Made by a program: the position numbers and the translations under genes. A stretch of DNA of 5,459 nucleotides from Candidatus Pelagibacter sp. (GTDB lineage Bacteria; Pseudomonadota; Alphaproteobacteria; Pelagibacterales; Pelagibacteraceae): positions 1 to 5,459 of the forward strand of contig JAOISU010000019.1 of assembly GCA_028222445.1 (NCBI GenBank), written 5' to 3'. Of this stretch, positions 1 through 5,459 are shown one piece after another (within the stretch, counting starts at the first letter, position 1; each line of letters opens with the position of its first letter). The notes under the pieces were generated by a model. That model searched no databases and had not been told where the DNA came from. It saw only the letters and a program-made list of their open reading frames with translations.

Positions 1-640
1 CCAAAGGTTTGTAGTCATAGTTTAATATTATTTTGGATGGAGAAGAATATTTTTTTTCATTACAGCGTCTAATATATTTATTATTATTATACATTTTTCC
101 GTTAAATTCTTTATAATATCTCCAAGGTACTTGAAATTTTTCTTCAAATCGATGAAGATAGCTGCATCCTTTATTCCATGGAATTCCCAAAACACAAATT
201 CTAGAATTTTTTTTTGCTATCCATTCAAGAATACTAGTTTTTCCCCATGATGTTTTTAATTGTAATTTTTTTATTTCATTAATTTTCTTTCCAAAAACTA
301 AATAACTATGTAGCGGCTGTGGTGTTCGATAATAATAATTTCTCTTTAATGCTTCTCGTGGAATTATTCCATTTTTATTGTCGAATGATTTTTTTAAATC
401 AAATTTTAAGTTTTTTATAAAGGAACCTGAGGAGAAAGAAGGGAGTATTAACGTTCTATTTGGAGTAACTATTTTTTCAACAATATCTAATATTTTTTTC
501 CCTATATCTTTTTTAAAGTGAATTTTATTAATAAAGGACCAAACGCCTGAATATAAAACTATTGTCGTATCTGTTTTTTTTATTATTTTTTTAAACGAGT
601 TATAAATTTCTTTTTCATCTATCAATCTATAATCCTCCAT
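1..640 (-). CDS. AAC(3)-family N-acetyltransferase (Antibiotic_NAT), 3' end cut by window
   Basis: I translated 213 codons on the minus strand; the gene runs off the left edge. The family (PF02522) transfers an acyl group, classically acetyl from acetyl-CoA, to an amino group. Visible matches in order: a strand-turn LYSGVWSF (about 29-36) where the family has VHSSL, TLILPSFS (63-70) for TLVMPTFS, QPLHS (108-112) for the HPxHS motif keeping the conserved second His (His111), TSWGKTS (130-136), VLGIPW (150-155) and SYLHRFEE (160-167) for the family's LHxxE. It is last in an operon with ACP, KAS III and reductase genes, so an amino sugar is a likelier acceptor than an aminoglycoside drug. The ATG at 640 overlaps the reductase gene by 14 bases. 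A TTG at 625 is an alternative start, 8 bases after a GGAGG. The family call is firm; substrate and acyl donor are inferred. Confidence 0.82.
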   Translation of the reverse strand, partial: MEDYRLIDEKEIYNSFKKIIKKTDTTIVLYSGVWSFINKIHFKKDIGKKILDIVEKIVTPNRTLILPSFSSGSFIKNLKFDLKKSFDNKNGIIPREALKRNYYYRTPQPLHSYLVFGKKINEIKKLQLKTSWGKTSILEWIAKKNSRICVLGIPWNKGCSYLHRFEEKFQVPWRYYKEFNGKMYNNNKYIRRCNEKKYSSPSKIILNYDYKPL

Positions 641-1310
641 CTATTTTAATTTCTGAATTATTCACATAGTCAGAATTAATAATAAATTCTATTGCGTTAT
701 AAATATTTTTTATATGTCCATGTTTTTTAGATGGTACTTTATTTAATAACTCGTTCTGCTTCACATGACTAAGGCTTTTAAACATACCAAAGTTAAAATT
801 TCCCAATAGTAAAACATTAGAAGTGATATTAAACTTTGCATACTCCTTAGAAATTACTTTATTTATACCGTGTATGGCAAGTTTTGAGGATGTATAAGCG
901 GCAGTACCCACATCTCCTTTGGATCCATCAGAAGATGAAAAGTTAATTACTCTTCCCCATTTATTATTTATCATTTGCTTCAAAATTATTTTAGTAATTT
1001 CAAAATTAGACTCAACATTAACTTTGAATACATCTCTCCAATTTTTTAAACTATAATTAATTAATAGCCCATCTTTTTTAATTGATGCCAAGTTTATTAA
1101 AACTATATTCTGAAAATTTAAATATTTTATATTAATCTTTATTTTTTTTAAAAAATCTATTCTTAAGTATGTAATATTGGAATTAATAAATTTTGGTTTA
1201 TTTTTATTATATATTGCTAAAACCTTATGATGTGTTGAAAAATATTTAAGAATATTTAAGCCTAACCCACCAGAAGCTCCCGTTATAATAATTAGTTTAT
1301 TTTTTTCCAT
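627..1310 (-). CDS. FabG-like short-chain dehydrogenase/reductase (3-oxoacyl-ACP reductase type)
   Basis: A 227-residue classical SDR, slightly shorter than the usual 240-250, starting at ATG 1310 and ending with TAG. The Rossmann glycine motif TGASGGLG is at 10-17. The family's NNAG region reads INLAS (72-76). The catalytic set is complete: Asn98 in KVNVES, Ser126 in NFSSSDG, Tyr139 and Lys143 in AYTSSK. The protein ends in DGGL, the conserved C-terminal SDR motif, so it is full length. The start overlaps the KAS III gene by 19 bases and the end overlaps the acetyltransferase gene by 14. Next to KAS III and ACP genes, the expected reaction is NAD(P)H-dependent reduction of a 3-oxoacyl-ACP to a 3-hydroxyacyl-ACP in the cytoplasm. 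A sugar-nucleotide keto-reductase role cannot be excluded, because SDRs are hard to assign from sequence alone. Confidence 0.88.
   Translation of the reverse strand: MEKNKLIIITGASGGLGLNILKYFSTHHKVLAIYNKNKPKFINSNITYLRIDFLKKIKINIKYLNFQNIVLINLASIKKDGLLINYSLKNWRDVFKVNVESNFEITKIILKQMINNKWGRVINFSSSDGSKGDVGTAAYTSSKLAIHGINKVISKEYAKFNITSNVLLLGNFNFGMFKSLSHVKQNELLNKVPSKKHGHIKNIYNAIEFIINSDYVNNSEIKIDGGL
634..638 (-). promoter_or_regulatory. GGAGG Shine-Dalgarno-like site inside the end of the reductase gene
   Basis: The minus strand reads GGAGG within the codons of the reductase's C-terminal Asp-Gly-Gly. It lies 8 bases before a TTG (625-623) in the acetyltransferase frame. It also overlaps the ATG (640) of the same frame, which itself has no purine-rich site upstream. 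If it is used, the acetyltransferase starts at TTG 625, five codons shorter, and just one base separates it from the reductase stop. The GGAGG may be only a by-product of the conserved Gly-Gly codons. Confidence 0.4.
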
Positions 1311-2239
1311 TTTACAAAAACACTACCCCAAGATAGCCCAACACCAAACCCTGTTAATATAATTTTATCATTATTTTTTAAAAATTTTTTTTTAGAAGCC
1401 ATTTTAAGTGCTATTGGTATAGAGGCAGATACTGTATTTCCATAGTCTTGGTAATTTTCAAATACCTTTTTTTTTTCAATACTCATAACTTTATAGATTT
1501 TATCCAATACATACTTGCTAGCTTGGTGAAAAATAAATTTATCAATTGTATTGATATTTTTATTAATTTTTTTTAATAATTTTTTTATACATTCTGGAAC
1601 TCTTTTTATAGAAAAAAGAGCAACCCTAGATCCATTCATGTATATATCTTTTGAATCTTCTTTTAGAGATAAGTCGAATGCACCCTTACCATCAGTTCCA
1701 AATTCAAAAGGCCCGACATAATTCCTTTTATCAGCTGAAACAACAGTTGAGCATGAAGCATCTGAAAAAATTGGTCTACAAGAGCGATTATCTTTTTGAA
1801 TGAATTTTGTATAAACATCTGTACAAATAATTAAACCATTTTTACCTTCTTGATTTTTAATTAAATTAGAAGCAATATTTAACCCATATATAAAACCTGA
1901 ACATCCCATATTGATATCAAATGCCTTAATATCATTTCTGAGGTTTAATTGATTTTGCAAAATGCATGATGCTGAAGGCAGTCTAAAATTTGATGTTTGG
2001 GTAATTACTATTAGAAAATCAATTTTTTTTTTGGGGAATTTTTTAAATATTTTATTTGCACTTTTAATCGACAAAGAAATTATATCTTCATGACGGCTAC
2101 TAATATATCTTTTTTTTATTCCCGTTGCTGAAAATATCTTTTTTACATCCCATTGAGGATTATCTTTTTTTAATTTTTTTAAATGTTCAACTTTTTTAGG
2201 AAGAGAATACTCAATTGATTCTATCTTAACACCAATCAC
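1292..2239 (-). CDS. FabH-like 3-oxoacyl-ACP synthase III
   Basis: A 315-residue thiolase-fold enzyme of normal FabH length. The KAS III triad is present: Cys113 in DINMGCSGF, His238 in FIFHQAS and Asn268 in YGNTVSASIP. ATGIKKRY (38-45) and the FSDASCST segment (158-165, for the usual FGDAA) are also typical. FabH enzymes condense an acyl-CoA with malonyl-ACP to give 3-oxoacyl-ACP. The start is GTG at 2239, because the first internal Met (111) lies just before the active site and would destroy the domain. The GTGA at 2239-2236 overlaps the ACP stop by four bases, a coupled-translation arrangement. The 3' end overlaps the reductase gene by 19 bases. A separate copy beside its own ACP and reductase suggests a dedicated pathway rather than housekeeping fatty-acid synthesis. 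Two A10 tracts (2023-2032, 1467-1476 on the coding strand) lie within it. Confidence 0.93.
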   Translation of the reverse strand: MIGVKIESIEYSLPKKVEHLKKLKKDNPQWDVKKIFSATGIKKRYISSRHEDIISLSIKSANKIFKKFPKKKIDFLIVITQTSNFRLPSASCILQNQLNLRNDIKAFDINMGCSGFIYGLNIASNLIKNQEGKNGLIICTDVYTKFIQKDNRSCRPIFSDASCSTVVSADKRNYVGPFEFGTDGKGAFDLSLKEDSKDIYMNGSRVALFSIKRVPECIKKLLKKINKNINTIDKFIFHQASKYVLDKIYKVMSIEKKKVFENYQDYGNTVSASIPIALKMASKKKFLKNNDKIILTGFGVGLSWGSVFVKWKKIN

Positions 2240-2475
2240 TTAATTTTTTTTATTTTTGTTAAAATTTTTTTAAGACTAGTTAAAGAAGCTAAATTGTTTA
2301 TTTTATTTATTTTAGATCCAATTTGTTGTTCCAAAATAGATAAAATTTCAAGATGGATTAAAGAGTCCCATATTTCAAATTTTTGAAAATCATCTTTCTT
2401 GATTAGATTTTTGTCCGTTGTTTTAAGGATTTTCGCAACACTTTTAATTATTGCAGTTTCATTTGTATTAGCCAT
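2236..2475 (-). CDS. Acyl carrier protein, pathway-specific
   Basis: A 79-residue single-domain carrier protein, the standard ACP length. The phosphopantetheine attachment motif is WDSLIHLEIL (36-45) with Ser38 as the attachment site, preceded by a helix I (about 5-18) and followed by the recognition helix with Glu43 and Glu49. It would carry the growing acyl chain as a thioester for the KAS III and reductase encoded immediately downstream. It starts at ATG 2475, inside the last codons of the methyltransferase gene (8-base overlap), and its TGA stop overlaps the KAS III GTG. It is unusually basic for an ACP: by my count 15 Lys against 8 Asp/Glu, with a lysine-rich C-terminus. This may reflect the AT-rich genome. 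No phosphopantetheinyl transferase gene is in the window. Confidence 0.9.
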   Translation of the reverse strand: MANTNETAIIKSVAKILKTTDKNLIKKDDFQKFEIWDSLIHLEILSILEQQIGSKINKINNLASLTSLKKILTKIKKIK

Positions 2476-3157
2476 TATTTTTAGCCAGATATATATCAGT
2501 TTTAAATAATATTAAACCAAATTTTTTTTCAACAAATATTAATTTTTTTTTACTCAAATTGTCGATTTTTTTTTGATGTTTGTACATTTCTTTAGGTAGA
2601 GGCCAATTCTTTGAGTCAATTTTTTTTACAATCTTAAATTTTTTTTTTGCAAAAGTTAAAACTTTTTTATAATTACTTAAGCTTATTACAGGAAAAATAA
2701 TAAACCCATTTTTTTCTAAAAATTTTGGAGATTCATCTAAAAACTTAATAGTTAAATCAGTACCATCCTTTCCTGAAAAATTTGTTACATGCTCATTATA
2801 CCATGGTGTAATTTTGTTCAGTTCTTGAGATATTCCTGATACATCATTTACAATAATATTAAATTTATACCCAGCCCATGGAGCAAACAAACTTCCATTT
2901 TTAACCAAAGATTTTATTCTATTTTTTTTAGAGTTAATTTTTGTTAATTTTGCAGACTCAATTGAAATATCTGAAAAATAATATTTGTTTTTTACTTTTG
3001 TATTTTTTGCAATAGACAATCCAACATAACCTGAACCACATCCTAAATCTAAAATTTTGGAAACTTTTTTAATCTGTTTAACTGCAGATTCAAATAGCAT
3101 CTTGCTAGTTCCAGTAGGTTTAAAAACTTTATTAGATAGTTTTATGCTTATATCCAC
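2468..3157 (-). CDS. Class I SAM-dependent methyltransferase (MTS/HemK-like), substrate unknown
   Basis: A 229-residue protein. The SAM-binding motif I is ILDLGCGSGYVG (35-46), with an acidic residue after strand 2 (Asp63 in YYFSDIS). An N-terminal VFKPTGTS (11-18) resembles the small-methyltransferase (MTS, PF05175) lead-in. Where PrmC/HemK-type N-methyltransferases carry NPPY, this protein has NDVS (104-107), so it is not expected to methylate release-factor glutamine. It heads the minus-strand operon with ACP, KAS III, reductase and acyltransferase. An O- or C-methylation of the acyl chain or of a sugar is plausible but unproven. The GTG at 3157 is the only good start in frame: an in-frame TGA lies ten codons upstream (3187-3185), with no ATG or GTG between. 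There is no clear ribosome site before it; see the note on the out-of-frame ATG at 3188. Confidence 0.82.
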   Translation of the reverse strand: MDISIKLSNKVFKPTGTSKMLFESAVKQIKKVSKILDLGCGSGYVGLSIAKNTKVKNKYYFSDISIESAKLTKINSKKNRIKSLVKNGSLFAPWAGYKFNIIVNDVSGISQELNKITPWYNEHVTNFSGKDGTDLTIKFLDESPKFLEKNGFIIFPVISLSNYKKVLTFAKKKFKIVKKIDSKNWPLPKEMYKHQKKIDNLSKKKLIFVEKKFGLILFKTDIYLAKNNG

Positions 3158-3268
3158 AATATCTAAAAATAATATGTTGTTGTTTCATTTTTTTGCTCTT
3201 TTTCGTCTTTATTAAACAAATTTATATATATATATATTTATTTTTTTTAATACATTTATATTTGAACT
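3158..3268. promoter_or_regulatory. Divergent intergenic region between the two operons
   Basis: This 111-base gap separates divergent start codons and must hold the promoters of both operons. It contains an alternating TA tract (3223-3237) flanked by T/A runs. On the plus strand a TATATT (3257-3262) ends six bases before the GTG of the radical SAM gene. If it is a -10 box, that transcript would be nearly leaderless, and no Shine-Dalgarno site is visible there. On the minus strand a TATAAA (3226-3221) is a possible -10. I see no convincing -35 for either, and in such AT-rich DNA these boxes are expected by chance. No hairpin terminator or riboswitch is evident. Confidence 0.5.
3196..3203 (-). 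promoter_or_regulatory. Shine-Dalgarno-like AAAAAGAG before an out-of-frame ATG
   Basis: The minus strand carries AAAAAGAG, then seven bases, then ATG at 3188-3186. That ATG opens an 18-codon frame ending in TAA at 3134-3132, overlapping the methyltransferase start in a different frame. It is the best ribosome-site candidate near this end of the minus operon. It could serve a leader peptide, or mark the true methyltransferase start if a one-base insertion lies in the T5 run between the two frames. Confidence 0.35.
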
Positions 3269-4606
3269 GTGAAAATTGAAAAACAAGAAATTATAGTTGG
3301 TTCTTCATATTTAAGAGACTCAAACAAAGAGTCATTTAATAGAGTTGATTATATGCTAAGACATATGGAATTTAATAGTGCGTTTACATCAAAAATCCTT
3401 AATAAAAAAATCAACATTAAAAAAGAAAAAGAAAAAATTTTAGAAGATTTAAAAAAAAGATTTACAGAATATAGAACTAATTGGAAAGAAAATCCTAAGC
3501 TAGCATATGAAGCAAACAATTGGAATTCATTTAATCCTCTTTGCTTAGATATTGAAACTGCCTCTATATGTGATCTAGCATGTCCCCATTGTTTTAGAGA
3601 ATACATTATGACCCCTGATAAGATCATGAAGTTTGATTTTTATAAAAGGATAATTGACACAGCAGCTGAACTCAAAGTTCCATCGGTAAAATTAAATTGG
3701 AGAGGAGAACCTTTATTAAACCCTCAGCTAGAAAAATTTATAAAGTATGCAAAAGATAACGGCATATTGGAAGTTTCAATTAATACCAATGCTACTCACC
3801 TAACAAAAGAAAGGTCACAAAGTTTAATAGATAGTGGATTAGATCTTATCATTTATTCTTTTGATGGAGGTACAAAAAAAACATATGAAAAAATGAGACC
3901 TTCAAGGTTTGAAAAAAATACTTTTGAAAGGACTTACAATAATATTAAAAATTTTCAATTAATCAAAAAAAAAAATAAGAAAAAGTTTCCAATAACCAAA
4001 ATACAAATGGTTTTAGTTGATGATAGTAGAAATGAAATAAAAGAATTTTATAAATTATTTTCAGATTATGTTGACGATGTGACGGTAACACCCTATCAAG
4101 AAAGAGGTGGAAATATGGAGGACATTAGTAAAAATGACCTAGATAAAATAGAAAAATATTTTAAAGAAAATAATTTACCAAAAGATACCAAATACAATAT
4201 AGAAGCAAATGGAGACATTAATATTGCAATTGCTAGAAAACCATGTGAGCAACTATTTCAGAGATTAATGATCACTTATGATGGAAGGGTTGCAATGTGT
4301 TGTCTAGATTGGGGGGCACAACATTGTTTAGGTTATATTGATAAATCAGCGTTTGATATAGATAAAACTATTAATGATCTTGAAAAAAAAATTAAAAGTA
4401 ACAAAAAAGGATTTGAACTTTTAAAAGATGCCGAAAGACCTAAAAAATTTAAAGAACCTAGTAAAAGACTAACTACTCTAAAAGAAATATGGGGTGGAGA
4501 CGAGTTAAATGAGATAAGACAAATCCATAAAAACAAAAAATTAAACGATATTGCTATATGCAAAAACTGTGACTTTACAGATACATATGAGTGGAAAAAA
4601 ATTTAA
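3269..4606 (+). CDS. Radical SAM/SPASM-domain protein
   Basis: A 445-residue radical SAM enzyme. The [4Fe-4S] cluster motif CxxxCxxC is at Cys101, Cys105 and Cys108 (CDLACPHC), and the SAM-contacting GEP is at 146-148 (WRGEPLLNP). A SPASM/twitch-type C-terminal region follows: Cys326, then ITYDGRVAMCCLDW with Cys344-Cys345, Cys353, LKEIW, and CKNC at 431-434, enough cysteines for an auxiliary Fe-S cluster. About 90 residues precede the core; they are charged, look helical and match nothing I recognise. The start is GTG 3269, because TGA stands two codons upstream (3263-3265); ATGs at codons 29 and 33 are later alternatives. It overlaps the NeuB-like gene by 20 bases, so the two are probably co-expressed. 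SPASM proteins include peptide-maturing enzymes and sugar-acting dehydrogenases or dehydratases. No precursor peptide is visible, so sugar modification is the better guess, but the substrate is unknown. Confidence 0.88.
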   Translation: MKIEKQEIIVGSSYLRDSNKESFNRVDYMLRHMEFNSAFTSKILNKKINIKKEKEKILEDLKKRFTEYRTNWKENPKLAYEANNWNSFNPLCLDIETASICDLACPHCFREYIMTPDKIMKFDFYKRIIDTAAELKVPSVKLNWRGEPLLNPQLEKFIKYAKDNGILEVSINTNATHLTKERSQSLIDSGLDLIIYSFDGGTKKTYEKMRPSRFEKNTFERTYNNIKNFQLIKKKNKKKFPITKIQMVLVDDSRNEIKEFYKLFSDYVDDVTVTPYQERGGNMEDISKNDLDKIEKYFKENNLPKDTKYNIEANGDINIAIARKPCEQLFQRLMITYDGRVAMCCLDWGAQHCLGYIDKSAFDIDKTINDLEKKIKSNKKGFELLKDAERPKKFKEPSKRLTTLKEIWGGDELNEIRQIHKNKKLNDIAICKNCDFTDTYEWKKI

Positions 4607-5459
4607 CACAAAAATAAAAGTAATAACTGAAATTGCATCAACACATAATGGTTCTTTTTCAAGACTTAAAAAATTAGTTGATCTAGCTATTAAAACAAAA
4701 TCAGATTTTTTAAAATTTCAAATTTATAAAAATGAAAATCTTTGCCACGAATCAAGTAAATTTTATAAGGGTTTAAAAAAAATAGAAATTTCCCATGAAG
4801 ATTGGGAAAAAGTTATTACATCTTGTAGAAAAAAAATTAAAATTATTTTAGAGCCCTTTGATGAAACAAGTTATTTATTTTGTAAACGATTTAGAAAATT
4901 TACATATTTAAAAATATCTTCCTCTGAAAATGATAATTTAAATCTTATAGATGATAGTTTTAAGAATTTTAAAAAAATATTTTTTAATATTTCGGGTAAA
5001 CCTGAAAAAGAAATTGATAAATATTTGGCAAGATATAAAAAGTATCGAAAAAAATTAGTATTATTATATGGCTACCAGAGCTTTCCAACAGAATTAAAGA
5101 ATTTAAGATTTAAGGTAATCGAATATGTAAAAAATAAAGGTTTTGAAGTTGGTTATGCTGACCACAGTGAAACAGATAATAGTATAAAAACTTACACATC
5201 ATCTTTAATGGCAGTTCTTAACGGAGCAAGCTATCTAGAAAAACATTTTACATTTAAAAGAAAAGAGAAATACCCAGATTACGTCAGTAGTTTTGAGTTT
5301 AAAGAGTTAAAAGATTATAATTCATTTTTTAAAAGTGAATTAAAATTTATTACAAATTCAAAGTTGACGGAAGATGAAAAAAAATACACTTATGACATGG
5401 GTAAATATGCCGTGTTAAATAGAAATAAAAATAAAGGTGAAATATTAAATTTAGATGAT
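4587..5459 (+). CDS. NeuB-family nonulosonic (sialic) acid synthase-like protein, 3' end cut by window
   Basis: An open frame of 291 codons from ATG 4587 to the right edge, overlapping the radical SAM gene by 20 bases. NeuB enzymes condense phosphoenolpyruvate with an N-acetyl hexosamine-type sugar to make sialic, legionaminic or pseudaminic acids. The TIM-barrel landmarks are in order: ITEIASTHNG (13-22), FLKFQIYK (41-48), EPFD (89-92), LKISSSEN (108-115), GYQSFPTE (162-169), GYADHS (189-194), YLEKHFT (216-222) and PDYVSSFE (230-237). The SAF domain begins near 273 (YAVLNRNKNKGEIL) and is cut off. The metal-binding His pair (193, 220) and the residues matching NeuB Glu25, Lys53, Lys129, Glu134 and Asp247 are kept. 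Positions matching Thr110, Asn184, Tyr186 and Ser213 are changed to Glu, Gln, Phe and Ala. The family is clear; the exact product is not, and NeuB, LegI and PseI cannot be told apart here. Confidence 0.85.
   Translation, partial: MSGKKFNTKIKVITEIASTHNGSFSRLKKLVDLAIKTKSDFLKFQIYKNENLCHESSKFYKGLKKIEISHEDWEKVITSCRKKIKIILEPFDETSYLFCKRFRKFTYLKISSSENDNLNLIDDSFKNFKKIFFNISGKPEKEIDKYLARYKKYRKKLVLLYGYQSFPTELKNLRFKVIEYVKNKGFEVGYADHSETDNSIKTYTSSLMAVLNGASYLEKHFTFKRKEKYPDYVSSFEFKELKDYNSFFKSELKFITNSKLTEDEKKYTYDMGKYAVLNRNKNKGEILNLDD

Noticed and set aside
1..640. Reading the AAC(3)-like gene as an antibiotic-resistance determinant.
   Set aside because: It is embedded by overlap in an acyl-carrier operon beside a NeuB-like gene and lacks the first His of HPxHS, so a biosynthetic acyltransferase is more likely.
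1292..2239. KAS III and reductase as the housekeeping fabH and fabG.
   Set aside because: Housekeeping genes usually sit with plsX, fabD or fabF. Here they overlap an acyltransferase and an odd basic ACP, pointing to a dedicated pathway, so I gave no gene symbols.
2468..3157. Methyltransferase as PrmC (release-factor glutamine methyltransferase).
   Set aside because: The defining NPPY motif is absent (NDVS instead), and the gene is in an unrelated operon.
3223..3237. Alternating TA tract as a hairpin terminator or recombination site.
   Set aside because: It lies between two divergent starts, where no terminator is expected. It has no GC stem and is easily explained by base composition.
3349..3627. 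Open frame on the minus strand opposite the radical SAM gene, with hydrophobic residues.
   Set aside because: It is fully antisense to the conserved CxxxCxxC region. Its hydrophobicity comes from reading lysine-rich codons in reverse, and there is no recognisable domain or start signal.
4333..4563. Second minus-strand open frame opposite the C-terminal part of the radical SAM gene.
   Set aside because: Same cause: a Phe/Leu/Ser-rich shadow of a lysine-rich coding sequence.
3269..4606. Radical SAM/SPASM gene as part of a RiPP (modified peptide) system.
   Set aside because: I found no plausible precursor peptide, recognition element, protease or exporter nearby; the neighbours are glycan- and acyl-type genes.

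Overview
The window is very AT-rich, with lysine/asparagine/isoleucine-rich proteins, A/T runs of up to 11 bases, tightly overlapping genes and almost no non-coding DNA. It uses the ordinary bacterial code: TAA, TAG and TGA all act as stops, and Trp is TGG. This fits a streamlined, AT-rich bacterium such as a marine Pelagibacterales-like (SAR11) organism. That assignment is inferred from composition and layout, not from a marker gene. The content looks like part of a surface-glycan or flagellin-glycan biosynthesis locus.

Left part (1-3157, minus strand): five genes run right to left as one overlapping operon. In order of transcription they encode a class I SAM-dependent methyltransferase (MTS-like), a small acyl carrier protein, a FabH-like 3-oxoacyl-ACP synthase III with an intact Cys-His-Asn triad, a FabG-like short-chain reductase with intact Asn-Ser-Tyr-Lys residues, and an AAC(3)-family N-acetyltransferase that runs off the left edge. 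Neighbouring genes overlap by 8, 4, 19 and 14 bases, so they are probably co-transcribed and translationally coupled.

Centre (3158-3268): a 111-base divergent intergenic region holds a (TA)7 tract and presumably the promoters of both operons. It also holds a Shine-Dalgarno-like AAAAAGAG before an out-of-frame ATG, which raises a question about the true start of the methyltransferase.

Right part (3269-5459, plus strand): a radical SAM/SPASM protein overlaps by 20 bases a NeuB-family (nonulosonic/sialic acid synthase-like) gene that is cut by the right edge just inside its C-terminal SAF domain.

Working model (inference): the minus-strand operon builds a short 3-hydroxyacyl group on its own ACP. 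KAS III would condense, the reductase would reduce, and no dehydratase or enoyl reductase is present here. The AAC(3)-like enzyme would place this or another acyl group on an amino sugar. The plus-strand operon would make or remodel a nonulosonate-like sugar. 3-Hydroxybutanoyl groups on pseudaminic acid and on flagellin viosamine are known in other bacteria, so the combination is chemically sensible. The NeuB homologue has several changes at positions that bind phosphoenolpyruvate in characterised NeuB, so its exact reaction is uncertain.
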